The notes: generated by a model from the sequence alone, not told the origin. Shown: positions 40,508-50,422, counted from the first letter of the stretch. The stretch is 64,000 nt of DNA from Sinorhizobium sp. A49 (GCF_002002725.1 NZ_MUNW01000032.1:124001-188000), one strand, 5' to 3'. Program-made: numbers and translations.

Positions 40508-41155
40508 ATGATTCGCGATTTTCTTGCCAGGCTCGCTTCAGTCGCCATCATGATGTTTGCACGTGCGCTGACCGCGGCCCGCGCACTCTGGCATGAAACC
40601 GGCCTGCCGCCGAGACAGAGTGTCTATTTCGCCAATCACTCCAGCCATGGCGATTTCATCCTGATCTGGGCCGTGCTGCCGCCTTGGCTGCGTCAACGCG
40701 CCCGTCCTGTCGCCAGCGCCGAATACTGGCTGAAGTCAAAGCTGACATCCTTCATCGGCGGCGACGTCTTCAATGCCGTTCTGATCGAGCGCGACCCGGC
40801 AGCGCGCACCAGCGACCCGGTCGAGCAGATGGCGGCCGCGCTCGACGAAGGCGCGTCGCTGATCGTCTTTCCCGAAGGCACCCGCAACCAGACCGAAGCC
40901 AGGCTGCTGCCGTTCAAGAGCGGACTCTATCACCTCGCGCGCAAACGCCCGGACGTGGCGCTGGTCCCGGTGTGGATCAACAATCTCAACCGCGTGATGC
41001 CAAAGGGCGAGTTCGTTCCGATCCCGCTGATCTGCACGATCAACTTCGGTGAACCGCTCAAAGTCGAGCCGGACGAGAGCAAGGAAGACTTCATCGCCAG
41101 GGCACAAGGCGCACTGCTGTCCCTCGCCCCGACCCAGACGGACAACGACGCATGA
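40508..41155 (+). CDS. 1-acyl-glycerol-3-phosphate acyltransferase (PlsC-like)
   Basis: The 215-residue protein has the acyltransferase HX4D motif in NHSSHGDF near residue 43 and the FPEGTRNQ motif near 122, with a hydrophobic N-terminal segment. It would acylate a lysophospholipid or lysophosphatidate at the membrane. Its stop overlaps the start of a CdsA gene as ATGA, and a CDP-alcohol transferase follows. The product, phosphatidate or a variant, is therefore probably passed to CdsA in a dedicated route. It is the first gene of a four-gene operon. Confidence 0.88.
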   Translation: MIRDFLARLASVAIMMFARALTAARALWHETGLPPRQSVYFANHSSHGDFILIWAVLPPWLRQRARPVASAEYWLKSKLTSFIGGDVFNAVLIERDPAARTSDPVEQMAAALDEGASLIVFPEGTRNQTEARLLPFKSGLYHLARKRPDVALVPVWINNLNRVMPKGEFVPIPLICTINFGEPLKVEPDESKEDFIARAQGALLSLAPTQTDNDA

Positions 41156-42102
41156 GCACGACGACTTCCGACATGGTCACCCTGCTGCTCGGCGTCGGCG
41201 GCATCCTGCTGTTCGCCTCGTCTGTCGGCTATGTGCTGCAGCGCAAGCTGTCACCCGACGGTTCGAATGGCGCGATCGAGAACCTCAACGCCCGCATCAA
41301 GGCGTGGTGGGCGATGGTGTTCCTCATCGCCATCGCTTTCATCGCGGGGCGCGTCGGGGTGCTTCTGCTCTTCGCTTTCTGTTCGTTTGCAGCGCTGCGC
41401 GAATTCATCACGCTGATCAACACGAGACGCGCCGATCATTGGGCGATCGCTGCCGCCTTCTTCCTGGCGCTACCGATCAACTACTATCTGCTGTGGGCGG
41501 AAGAATACGGCATCTATGCGATCTTCATTCCCGTCTATGCCTTCCTGCTGATGCCGATCATAGCGGTGTTGCGAGGCGACACGCAGAACTTCCTGCTGAG
41601 GATTTCGGAAGTTCAATGGGCACTGATGATCTGCGTGTTTTGCGCCTCTCACGTGCCGGCGCTTTTGACGCTGCAGATCCCCGGTTACGAGGGGCGCAAC
41701 GTGCTCCTGATCGCCTTCCTGGTGATCGTCGTGCAATCGAGCGACGTGCTGCAATATGTCTGGGGCAAGCTTTTCGGGCGCACCAAGATCGCCCCGAAAC
41801 TCTCGCCATCGAAGACAGTGGAGGGTTTCGTCGGCGGGGTTGCAAGCGCCACGCTGCTCGGCGCCTCGCTGTGGTGGATCACGCCGTTCACACCGCTTCA
41901 GGCAGGGGTGATGTCGCTCATCATCACATTGATGGGCTTCTTCGGCGGACTGGTGATGTCGGCGATCAAGCGGGACCGCGGGGTCAAGGACTGGGGCCAT
42001 CTGATCGAAGGGCATGGCGGCCTGATCGACCGTCTGGATTCGGTCGTGTTTTCGGCGCCGATCTTCTTCCATCTGACGCGTTACTGGTGGTCGCTTACAT
42101 GA
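41152..42102 (+). CDS. Phosphatidate cytidylyltransferase (CdsA family)
   Basis: The 316-residue integral membrane protein has about eight helices. The complete CdsA signature is near the C-terminus: SAIKRDRGVKDWG followed by HGGLIDRLDS, including the catalytic Lys, Asp and HGG residues. It converts phosphatidate and CTP to CDP-diacylglycerol. It is linked by ATGA overlaps to the PlsC-like gene before it and the small membrane protein after it. I infer it is a second CdsA rather than the housekeeping copy, because it sits in a dedicated cluster like the ynbAB genes of E. coli. Confidence 0.9.
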   Translation: MSTTTSDMVTLLLGVGGILLFASSVGYVLQRKLSPDGSNGAIENLNARIKAWWAMVFLIAIAFIAGRVGVLLLFAFCSFAALREFITLINTRRADHWAIAAAFFLALPINYYLLWAEEYGIYAIFIPVYAFLLMPIIAVLRGDTQNFLLRISEVQWALMICVFCASHVPALLTLQIPGYEGRNVLLIAFLVIVVQSSDVLQYVWGKLFGRTKIAPKLSPSKTVEGFVGGVASATLLGASLWWITPFTPLQAGVMSLIITLMGFFGGLVMSAIKRDRGVKDWGHLIEGHGGLIDRLDSVVFSAPIFFHLTRYWWSLT

Positions 42103-42485
42103 GTCGCCACCTGCGCGCCCTTGCCCGCAGCAGCATCGTCCACGTGCTTTTTGCTTTTTTGGCCATGGGCGGATGGGCGCTGTTTGCCAACAGGCTTCAC
42201 CCGATGCCGCGGCCACTCGTCGCCGGCCTGGTGCAGGGTGCGCTCTCAGCCGCGTTGACGCTGTGCCTGAAATCAATGATCGACGCGCTGTCTCTTCGGT
42301 TCCACGGGACCGCTCGGCTTTGGATGCCGCCGCTTATCGCCTGCCTTGCCTCGACGACCATTCTCGTGACAGTCCACGCGGCAACCGGAACGCCGGAAAT
42401 CCTTAGGACCATTGCCCTGCCGCTCATGGTCTCCACCAGCTACGCCGTGCTTTACAATTATTCGATCAGCCGCAGGAAAGCTTGA
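42099..42485 (+). CDS. Small four-helix membrane protein of the phospholipid operon
   Basis: The 128-residue frame starts at ATG 42099, overlapping the cdsA stop, and ends 3 bp before the CDP-alcohol transferase start. Four hydrophobic segments lie at about residues 12-30, 40-60, 75-95 and 103-122, with a basic C-terminal tail (SISRRKA). I do not recognise a family. The tight coupling on both sides argues that it is a real gene with a role in the same membrane pathway, perhaps as a scaffold or transporter subunit. Confidence 0.75.
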   Translation: MSRHLRALARSSIVHVLFAFLAMGGWALFANRLHPMPRPLVAGLVQGALSAALTLCLKSMIDALSLRFHGTARLWMPPLIACLASTTILVTVHAATGTPEILRTIALPLMVSTSYAVLYNYSISRRKA

Positions 42486-42488
42486 ACC

Positions 42489-43142
42489 ATGGACAACACC
42501 GGCGATCGCAGACCTTTGGCAAGCCGCAACACCCGCTGGGCGCAGACGATCGCCCGGCGGCTCGCCGCCATGGCGATCACGCCCAACCAGATATCGCAGG
42601 CGAGCATGGCGGCCGCGGCACTTGCAGGCCTTGCCTTCTGGCTGACGAGCGAGACCCAGGACGGACTTCGCTCTATGCTTTTCATCGCAGCGGCCCTGTT
42701 CTGCCAGTTGCGCCTGCTCTGCAATCTCTTTGACGGCATGGTTGCCGTCGAGGGCGGCAAGGGTGCACCGGATGGTCCCTTCTGGAACGAATTTCCCGAT
42801 CGGGTGGCCGACCTCTTCATTCTCGTCGGCGCCGGCTACGGCATCGGCCTGCCCGCGCTCGGCTTTGCCGCAGGTGCGTTCGCAGTGCTTACCGCCTATG
42901 TCCGCGAGCTCGGACGCGCCAACGGCGCACCAAGTGACTTCTCCGGCCCGATGGCAAAACAGCATCGCATGGCCGCGATCACGCTCGCGGCCGTCATTTC
43001 CGCTTTTGAAGGGCTGTGGCTCGGCGATGGCGAATTGATGCTCGCCGCCCTTGTCGCCGTCTCAGTCGGGGCCGCCTTTACGGCACTGCGTCGCGCCCGG
43101 CGCCAGACCTCATGGCTGAGGGCCAACGCCGCAGGAAAGTAG
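42489..43142 (+). CDS. CDP-alcohol phosphatidyltransferase family protein with divergent metal site
   Basis: The 217-residue membrane protein has several helices and a CDP-alcohol transferase-like core near residues 80-107, reading NLFDGMVAVEGG then DGPFWNEFPDRVAD. Compared by hand with the canonical DxxDGxxAR...GxxxDxxxD motif, the first and third aspartates are asparagine and AR is AV. The basic N-terminus (TRWAQTIARRL) is typical. Members join a CDP-linked lipid to an alcohol. The head group is unknown. It resembles the YnbA-type branch and ends the operon. Confidence 0.82.
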   Translation: MDNTGDRRPLASRNTRWAQTIARRLAAMAITPNQISQASMAAAALAGLAFWLTSETQDGLRSMLFIAAALFCQLRLLCNLFDGMVAVEGGKGAPDGPFWNEFPDRVADLFILVGAGYGIGLPALGFAAGAFAVLTAYVRELGRANGAPSDFSGPMAKQHRMAAITLAAVISAFEGLWLGDGELMLAALVAVSVGAAFTALRRARRQTSWLRANAAGK

Positions 43143-43236
43143 GGCATCAAGCGGACTGCAATCGCCAAAGCTGATCCTTTGACTACCGTCGCCGGTATCG
43201 ACCCCGCGAGAGGCTTGACGTCGTCGCTGTTACTTA

Positions 43237-43257
43237 TTAGATCGATTACTCTAATTA
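43237..43257. promoter_or_regulatory. AT-rich inverted repeat in the DUF418 promoter
   Basis: TTAGA and TCTAA arms (43237-43241, 43250-43254) lie in an AT-rich stretch about 175 bp before the DUF418 start. The TCTAATTA at 43250-43257 recurs in the palindrome upstream of the SdpR-like gene, suggesting a shared regulator. Confidence 0.4.
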
Positions 43258-43426
43258 TTAAATGATACGACTTGATTACCTTTGAACGGCTGCCGCGGCG
43301 CACTGCCGACAGGAATGGATGAAGCGGCCGTCTCGGCCGTTCACCGCCCTGTGCGTTCTCCGATAATCGTTTTGAATCAGATGGATCCGGCCGGGGCTTA
43401 TCGCGCCTGCCGTTACGGAGATAATC

Positions 43427-44620
43427 ATGACCACCCAAGACCGCATAGACGGGGTCGATGCGTTGCGCGGCTTCGCGTTGCTCGGCATCCTGCTCGTCAA
43501 CGCCATGGCCTTCGCTTCGGGGTTTTACGGCCTGGAGTTGCCGGATCCATCGTACGATAGCGGCCTAGACCGCGCCGTGCACCTTGTCGTCGCGCTGTTC
43601 TTCGAGATGAAGTTCTACCTGCTTTTCTCCTTCCTCTTCGGCTACAGCTTCACGCTGCAGATGCGCTCCACCGAAAAAGCCGGCGACGCCTTTGTGCCCC
43701 GCCTCTTGCGGCGCCAAACGGGGCTCTGGCTGATTGGGCTGGCGCATGCGGTGTTGCTGTTTCACGGCGACATCCTGACGACATATGCCGTTCTCGGCAT
43801 CGCGCTGATGATGCTGCGCACGCGAAGCGATGCCAGCCTCTGGCGGTTCGCTCGTTTTCTAGTCGTGGGAACGGCTCTCGCTTGGTTCGCGCTCGGCGTC
43901 GTCGCAACGCTGGAACCTCTCCCTGTCGATCGGGATGCCATCATCGCCGGAGCCGCGGCGACCGAAGCGGCCTTCAGGGGCAATTGGCAATCCATCATCG
44001 GCCAACACCTGATTGAACTGCAGTCGGTCTGGGTGATCCTCGGCCTGCTGCAGGCGCCGTCGGCGCTTGCCATGTTCCTCGTCGGCCTGATTGCCGGACG
44101 TCGGCAAATCCTGTCTCACCCGCAGGAGAACCGCGCCATGCTCCGGCGGCTCGTTCGCCTCGGCTTCTTCGTCGGCCTGCCCGGTGCCGTCGTCTATGCC
44201 TATACCGGCGTCGAGATGAGCGAAACGCCGCTGGCGATTATCGGGCTTGCCGTCGGGCTCTTGACCGCGCCGCTGCTGACCGGGGCCTATGTTGGAGCCA
44301 TGGTGCTTTTCCTTGATAGTGCTGCAGGACGAGGGCTGCGCGATCTGCTTGCGCCGGCTGGCCGCACTGCGCTTTCCAACTACCTGCTGCAGTCGCTCGT
44401 CTGCGCGCTAATCTTCCATGGCTATGGCCTCGGCCTGGTCGGGCGTGTGTCGGCGCTCGAAACCGTATCGATAGCCCTCATCATCTACGCCGCCCAGCTT
44501 GTTCTCAGCCGTTGGTGGATGCAGCGCTTCGCCTATGGTCCGCTGGAATGGCTGCTGCGCATCGTCACCATCTGGCGCGTGCCGCAATGGCGCAAGCTCG
44601 CAAGCGCCGATCAGCGATAG
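43427..44620 (+). CDS. DUF418 domain membrane protein
   Basis: The 397-residue protein begins with the typical DUF418 leader DGVDALRGFALLGILLVN, has about nine to ten hydrophobic helices, and ends in the DUF418 domain (GRTALSNYLLQSLVC near residue 310, FAYGPLEWLLR near 365). ACGGAG upstream is a good ribosome site. The family is related to acyltransferase_3-like membrane proteins, but its reaction is unknown. It lies 130 bp before the SdpR/SdpI-like pair on the same strand. AT-rich motifs shared by the two promoters suggest joint control. Confidence 0.88.
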   Translation: MTTQDRIDGVDALRGFALLGILLVNAMAFASGFYGLELPDPSYDSGLDRAVHLVVALFFEMKFYLLFSFLFGYSFTLQMRSTEKAGDAFVPRLLRRQTGLWLIGLAHAVLLFHGDILTTYAVLGIALMMLRTRSDASLWRFARFLVVGTALAWFALGVVATLEPLPVDRDAIIAGAAATEAAFRGNWQSIIGQHLIELQSVWVILGLLQAPSALAMFLVGLIAGRRQILSHPQENRAMLRRLVRLGFFVGLPGAVVYAYTGVEMSETPLAIIGLAVGLLTAPLLTGAYVGAMVLFLDSAAGRGLRDLLAPAGRTALSNYLLQSLVCALIFHGYGLGLVGRVSALETVSIALIIYAAQLVLSRWWMQRFAYGPLEWLLRIVTIWRVPQWRKLASADQR

Positions 44621-44709
44621 CCCCCTCCGTCAGATGGGATCTCAACGCACCCGGCCCACGTTTCGCACCAGGCGTTTTGCGGCTCGGAACAGCAATTATT
44701 CGTATTGAC

Positions 44710-44730
44710 TCTAATTAGATGAATATCTAA
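44710..44730. promoter_or_regulatory. Candidate SdpR-type autorepressor operator
   Basis: A perfect 10-bp palindrome TCTAATTAGA (44710-44719) overlaps a second inverted repeat TTAGAT-GAAT-ATCTAA (44715-44730). The start codon of the ArsR-like regulator is 20 bp further on. Position and symmetry fit an autorepressor site overlapping the promoter. Confidence 0.6.
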
Positions 44731-44749
44731 ATATTGACGATAACGGAAT

Positions 44750-45025
44750 ATGGGCATGCGGATCAACACCGTCTTCGAAGCGATTTCACACCCGGTCCGG
44801 CGGCAAATTCTGACGCTGCTGAAAGCCGGCCCGATGAGTGCCGGCGAACTCGCCGGTCATTTCGACCTAACCAAGCCGACGCTTTCGGTGCACTTCAACA
44901 AGCTGCGCGATGCCGAACTCGTCGCGGTGGAGCGCCGGGGCACGAGCCTCATCTATCACCTCAACATGTCCATCCTGGAAGAAGCCTTGAGCGGACTTCT
45001 AGGCAAGAAGGATCAGACGCCATGA
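44750..45025 (+). CDS. ArsR/SdpR-type winged-helix autorepressor
   Basis: The protein has 91 residues, or 89 if ATG 44756 is used. It is a single winged helix-turn-helix with AISHPVRRQILTLLKAG near residue 12, the recognition region LTKPTLSVHFNKLRDAELV, and the wing RRGTSLIYHLN. No metal-binding cysteines are seen, so a metal sensor is unlikely. The next gene overlaps it by ATGA and encodes an SdpI-like membrane protein, the same pairing as B. subtilis sdpR-sdpI, where the repressor is relieved by the membrane-bound partner. An operator-like palindrome is directly upstream. Confidence 0.88.
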   Translation: MGMRINTVFEAISHPVRRQILTLLKAGPMSAGELAGHFDLTKPTLSVHFNKLRDAELVAVERRGTSLIYHLNMSILEEALSGLLGKKDQTP

Positions 45026-45681
45026 CATCTGTGCTGCGCGCTCCCTTGGTGCTGCCCTTGGCAGCCGCGCTTGTTGCCACCACCCTTGCCGGCCACCTGA
45101 TGATCCCACCGGGAACCGAACTTCCGATTCACTGGGGCTTCGACGGCAATCCGGATCGGTTCTGGCCGCGCGACCGGGCGCTGCTGATGACCCCAATCGG
45201 CGCAGCGGTCGTGCTGACGTTGATGGCTTTTGCCGACCGCTTTGCGCCCGGAAGTCAGGCCGGTCGCCATGTCGTCGCCGCCGCATCTACCGGCACACTT
45301 GCACTCTTTTTGGCAATCCAGTCCGTCATCGTGCTCATCGGCCTCGGCTTCGATGTGTCGATGGCCAGGGTCATCGCCTTCGCCATGGGGCTGCTTTCCG
45401 TCGTCATCGGCAATGTGATGCCGAAGTCACAAGCCAATGGCATTGCCGGTCTTCGCCTGCCATGGACTCTCGCCGACCCAGCAAACTGGGCGGCGACGCA
45501 TCGCCTCACCGGCCGCCTGATGCTGATATCCGGCAGCGTATTGATGCTGGCCGCATTGACCCAGAATGCCGGACCGCTGCTGACGACAGTAACGATCACC
45601 GCGTTCGTGCTGCCGTTCGTCATCGGCAGTCTTTACAGCTTCATCTTCTCACGCCGGCAAAGGCAGCCTTCAGGTCGGTGA
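45022..45681 (+). CDS. SdpI/DUF1648 family membrane protein
   Basis: The 219-residue protein starts at ATG 45022, overlapping the regulator stop; the in-frame extension back to 44734 is an artefact over the regulator gene. It has a DUF1648 N-terminus (LPIHWGFDGNPDRFWPRDRAL near residue 32) and an SdpI-type C-terminal part (GNVMPKSQANGIAGLRLPWTL near 132, then WAATHRLTGRLMLISG), with about six membrane helices. In Bacillus, SdpI gives immunity to the SdpC toxin and sequesters SdpR. No SdpC-like toxin gene is visible here, so an envelope-stress role is a reasonable guess. Confidence 0.87.
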   Translation: MTSVLRAPLVLPLAAALVATTLAGHLMIPPGTELPIHWGFDGNPDRFWPRDRALLMTPIGAAVVLTLMAFADRFAPGSQAGRHVVAAASTGTLALFLAIQSVIVLIGLGFDVSMARVIAFAMGLLSVVIGNVMPKSQANGIAGLRLPWTLADPANWAATHRLTGRLMLISGSVLMLAALTQNAGPLLTTVTITAFVLPFVIGSLYSFIFSRRQRQPSGR

Positions 45682-45706
45682 GGATGCAGCACAGGATGCT
45701 GAATAG

Positions 45707-45742
45707 AAAACGGCTGGCCACAAAGGACCAGCCGTTTTTTTT
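45707..45742. terminator. Bidirectional terminator between the SdpI-like gene and pyrG
   Basis: An 11-bp stem (AAAACGGCTGG / CCAGCCGTTTT) with a 10-base loop is followed by a run of eight or more T on the plus strand and by TTTTC on the minus strand. It serves both convergent genes. Confidence 0.9.
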
Positions 45743-45760
45743 CACAAGCGCAATCGTCAA

Positions 45761-47401
<1,641 letters not shown>

Positions 47402-47491
47402 TTACCTTTTAACAAACGATTCCGCCACAGAAAAATTCGTCTATCCGAACTTTTCCGTCTTCGAAGGGAATCAGATTTCACACAAAACAAA

Positions 47492-47517
47492 ACCGGCGGA
47501 TGGTGCCATCCGCCGGT
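47492..47517 (-). terminator. Rho-independent terminator of secG
   Basis: A 12-bp stem (ACCGGCGGATGG / CCATCCGCCGGT) is followed on the minus strand by TTTTGTTTTG. It lies 22 bp after the secG stop. Confidence 0.85.
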
Positions 47518-47538
47518 GGGTTCTTCTAAATTGCGACC

Positions 47539-48009
47539 TTATTGGCCGCTGGGAACTTGCGATCCCGTATTGCTGTTGGCTCCGCCTGCGGGCGTCTGCG
47601 TTGTCGTTGCACCGCCGGCCGGAGCTTCGCCTGTGGTGGCGGGAGCCGGTGCCGTGGCGCCGTTACCGGTCGCCGGCTGCTGGGTTGCACCACCGGCCGG
47701 AGCCTGCGTGTTGCCGCCGCCGAGCGAATCGAGCACGCCGCCACCGGAGCTCGTGCCCGGAATACGGTCAAGGATATCGGTCGCCTGCGGCTCGTAACGG
47801 GCGAGGATGCCCATCGCCAGGGCCAAAACGAAGAACAGCGCGGCGAGGATCGCCGTCGTGCGGGTCAGCGCATTGGCCGTGCCGCGCGCGGACATGAAGC
47901 CGGAGCCACCGCCGATGCCGAGGCCACCACCTTCAGAACGCTGAATGAGAACGACGCCGATCAGGGCAACGACGACCATGAGATAGATGACGAGTAGTAC
48001 GGTCTGCAT
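47539..48009 (-). CDS. secG: Protein translocase subunit SecG
   Basis: The start MQTVLLVIYL (ATG 48009) gives 156 residues. Two membrane helices (about residues 3-22 and 53-72) flank the SecG motif LIQRSEGGGLGIGGGSGFMSARGTANALTR-type loop, in which the RSEGGGLG and ARGTANALTR parts are diagnostic. The C-terminal 80 residues are a low-complexity Pro/Ala/Gly/Thr-rich tail, which is common in rhizobial SecG. It assists SecYE in protein export. It sits between tpiA and pyrG with a terminator after it. Confidence 0.93.
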   Translation of the reverse strand: MQTVLLVIYLMVVVALIGVVLIQRSEGGGLGIGGGSGFMSARGTANALTRTTAILAALFFVLALAMGILARYEPQATDILDRIPGTSSGGGVLDSLGGGNTQAPAGGATQQPATGNGATAPAPATTGEAPAGGATTTQTPAGGANSNTGSQVPSGQ

Positions 48010-48144
48010 CAGCTTCCAGTCCTGCCCTTTGGGCAAACGAATCAAATCTTGCGCGGACACGGGGCATTCCCGGGCGCAATTTTCGCGCCTCTTTATACCA
48101 ACCTGTCCGTTATTCCAACCCCCTGCCCGGCGCGTGCCGGACAA

Positions 48145-48915
48145 TCAGGCCGTCAAATCTTCATATGCCCGGTAGATGGCAAGAAAGTCTTCGGCTTTCA
48201 AGCTTGCGCCGCCGATCAACGCGCCATCTACATTGGCAACGCCCATCAACTCGCGGGCATTGGAGGGCTTGACCGAACCGCCGTAGAGAATGCGCATCTT
48301 GGCACCGGCATCGCCGAAACGGGACACGAGTTCCTGGCGCATGAAAGCATGCGCCTCTTGGACGTCGGCGGTCGTCGGCGTCAGGCCCGTGCCGATCGCC
48401 CAGACCGGCTCATAGGCGATAACAGTGTTTTCTGCCGTGGCCGTATCGGGCAGGCTTTCGGCGAGCTGACGCTTGAGCACGTCGAGCGTCTTGCCCACCT
48501 TGCGCTCGTCACCGGTCTCGCCGATGCAGACAATGGCAATCAGATCTGCCGCATGGGCCGCGTCCGTCTTGTCCCGCACCAGGCCGTCGTGCTCGGCATG
48601 GTCGGTGCGGCGCTCGGAATGGCCGACGATCACATGGGTGCCGAAGCAATCGGCGATCATCTCGGCCGAAACTTCGCCGGTGTGCGCACCGAACTGCTTC
48701 TGGTGGCAATCCTGGGCGCCGATCATCAAGGGGCTGTCGTCGCAGAGCGCGGTCGCCACATAGAGCAGCGTCGCGGGCGGGCAGATCAGCGTCTCGACCT
48801 TGCCGGACAGATCGCCCTTGACCCCTTCTGCCATCGCCTTGATCTGGTCGAGCGAGGCGCGCGTTCCGTTCATCTTCCAGTTTCCGGCGACGAGCGGGCG
48901 GATGTCAGGCGTCAT
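48145..48915 (-). CDS. tpiA: Triosephosphate isomerase
   Basis: The 256-residue TIM-barrel enzyme has the catalytic lysine in GNWKMNG at residue 12, the catalytic histidine in VIVGHSERR near 98, the catalytic glutamate in [15 protein letters not shown] near 170, and the phosphate-binding [11 protein letters not shown] near 210. It interconverts dihydroxyacetone phosphate and glyceraldehyde-3-phosphate. The tpiA-secG-pyrG order is common in alphaproteobacteria. It lies 135 bp upstream of secG. Confidence 0.97.
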   Translation of the reverse strand: MTPDIRPLVAGNWKMNGTRASLDQIKAMAEGVKGDLSGKVETLICPPATLLYVATALCDDSPLMIGAQDCHQKQFGAHTGEVSAEMIADCFGTHVIVGHSERRTDHAEHDGLVRDKTDAAHAADLIAIVCIGETGDERKVGKTLDVLKRQLAESLPDTATAENTVIAYEPVWAIGTGLTPTTADVQEAHAFMRQELVSRFGDAGAKMRILYGGSVKPSNARELMGVANVDGALIGGASLKAEDFLAIYRAYEDLTA

Positions 48916-49043
48916 GAATTTTCCTCCGGGTCAGGACTTTTTCTCCGGAAAGCGGCCTAGCAAATGCCACCGGCAAAAGAAAGCATGCGCCGCGGAATAT
49001 TCCGGCAGGGCCAAAGCGCGTGGCCCTGCCGGTCGTTTGTTGC

Positions 49044-50363
49044 TCAGGAAGCGCGTGCCATGTGGATCACCGCAAAAGGCAACCCTTCATCGTCCGTCTC
49101 TTGCCGGCTGGTCTCGACAAAACCGCGACGGCGATAGAATTCAACGGCGCTGGCATTGTCGGCATAGACGCCGACATCGAGATGTCCGAGCCGCCTCGCC
49201 GCGTGCTCGATCAGCCCGCGGCCGACGCCGGCGCCATGAATTTCCGGATCCACGAACAGTCCGCCGATAAATCTGTCGATCAGGCCGATGAACCCGACCG
49301 GACTGCCATCGATCTCGGCGACCCAATTGTCGGCCATCGGAAGGTAGGTGTCGCGAACCATCTCGAGTTGGGCAAGCAGACGCTCCTCGCCAAGGAATGG
49401 GTGACCGATGCGCGAGGCGGAGAGCCAGATGGCAACCAGCCTGTCACGATCCTCGGCGCGGTAGGGGCGGATGATCGTTTCGGGCCGCTTCAATGCCGGG
49501 GCCTGTGTCATCGCCTCGGGCTTTGTCGCCGCAATCGCATACATCAGCGGAATGCTAGGCATGGTCTCGGGTGGCAGCATCCGTCCGCCGCCGGAATCAC
49601 GCATCCCTTCAAAGCCGACCCAGCCGTTGGCATAGGGATACTCCCTCAGGCATTCGACCTTGAGACCGGCGTCGATCAGCGCCTGGACGACGTCGGCGAT
49701 GCCCCAATTGAACTCGAACGAGGGGTGCGGGTTGCGAAAATCCACAACACCCTGTTCGTAGCCGTTCGGAGCCAACCCTGCGCCTGACGCCGCGACATAA
49801 TCGCCTACGCCCGGTTCGGAGATCGGCTCTCGCGGTGCATAGTCGTAGCGTGGCGTCCACGTCTCATCCAAGACCATCGCAAACGGGTGAAACTCGATGA
49901 AGGCGAACCGGCCGCCGGGTTTCAGCACCGAAGCGATACCGCGAGCCCACAACCCGAGGTCGGATAACCAGCATATCGTGCCATAGGACGCAAAGACGCG
50001 ATCGAACACCGCGCCGCGTGCTTGAGCGCCTTCGAACCAGTGGAAAAGGTCGGCGCGCTCGAAGGTCGCGGCAATGCCGCTTTCGCTCGAAAGCCGTGTG
50101 GCAAAAGCGATCGCTTCGTCGGAAATGTCGACGCCAGTGACCTTGGCGCCCAGGCGGGCAAGGCTCAAACTGTCCTGGCCGGAGTTGCATTGCAGATGCA
50201 AGAGATCGAGGCCGGCCAGGTCGCCGAGCAATTCGATCTCTTCGGGATAGAGCGTCGAGCCGCCGTTGCGGAAGAACGCACCTTGATCACCCTTGTGGCT
50301 GTTGTGTGCCGCGGTTGCCGCGTTCCATGAAAGCCGATTGGCCTCGTGTAGGTCGTTTTGCAT
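49044..50363 (-). CDS. SAM methyltransferase fused to GNAT acetyltransferase
   Basis: The start MQNDLHEANR (ATG 50363) gives 439 residues in one uninterrupted frame. Residues about 1-280 are a class I methyltransferase: LLHLQCNSGQDSLSLARLGAKVTGVDIS near 57 as motif I, and FDRVFASYGTICWL near 120. A short linker leads to a complete GNAT domain from about residue 300 (IIRPYRAEDRDRLVAIW), with the acetyl-CoA loop VDPEIHGAGVGRGLIEHA near 380 and EFYRRRGFVE near 415. A methionine (MTQAPAL) just before the GNAT part may mark an ancestral separate start. The substrates are unknown. Confidence 0.85.
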   Translation of the reverse strand: MQNDLHEANRLSWNAATAAHNSHKGDQGAFFRNGGSTLYPEEIELLGDLAGLDLLHLQCNSGQDSLSLARLGAKVTGVDISDEAIAFATRLSSESGIAATFERADLFHWFEGAQARGAVFDRVFASYGTICWLSDLGLWARGIASVLKPGGRFAFIEFHPFAMVLDETWTPRYDYAPREPISEPGVGDYVAASGAGLAPNGYEQGVVDFRNPHPSFEFNWGIADVVQALIDAGLKVECLREYPYANGWVGFEGMRDSGGGRMLPPETMPSIPLMYAIAATKPEAMTQAPALKRPETIIRPYRAEDRDRLVAIWLSASRIGHPFLGEERLLAQLEMVRDTYLPMADNWVAEIDGSPVGFIGLIDRFIGGLFVDPEIHGAGVGRGLIEHAARRLGHLDVGVYADNASAVEFYRRRGFVETSRQETDDEGLPFAVIHMARAS

Positions 50364-50422
50364 GTCTCTCTCGTAAAATAGCCCAGGCGACGCCGGGTCG
50401 AGCGCCGCCAATGATGTCTCGT

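Noticed and set aside
41049-42485. 478-residue frame overlapping cdsA
   Set aside because: Only its last 128 residues (from ATG 42099) are plausible. The rest is out of frame with the complete CdsA and was cut off.
44734-45021. N-terminal extension of the SdpI-like frame over the regulator gene
   Set aside because: The extension is out of frame with the clear HTH gene, and ATG 45022 gives the normal family N-terminus.
45707-45742. Possible small RNA at the strong hairpin between the SdpI-like gene and pyrG
   Set aside because: The stem followed by a T run on both strands is fully explained as a bidirectional terminator of convergent genes.
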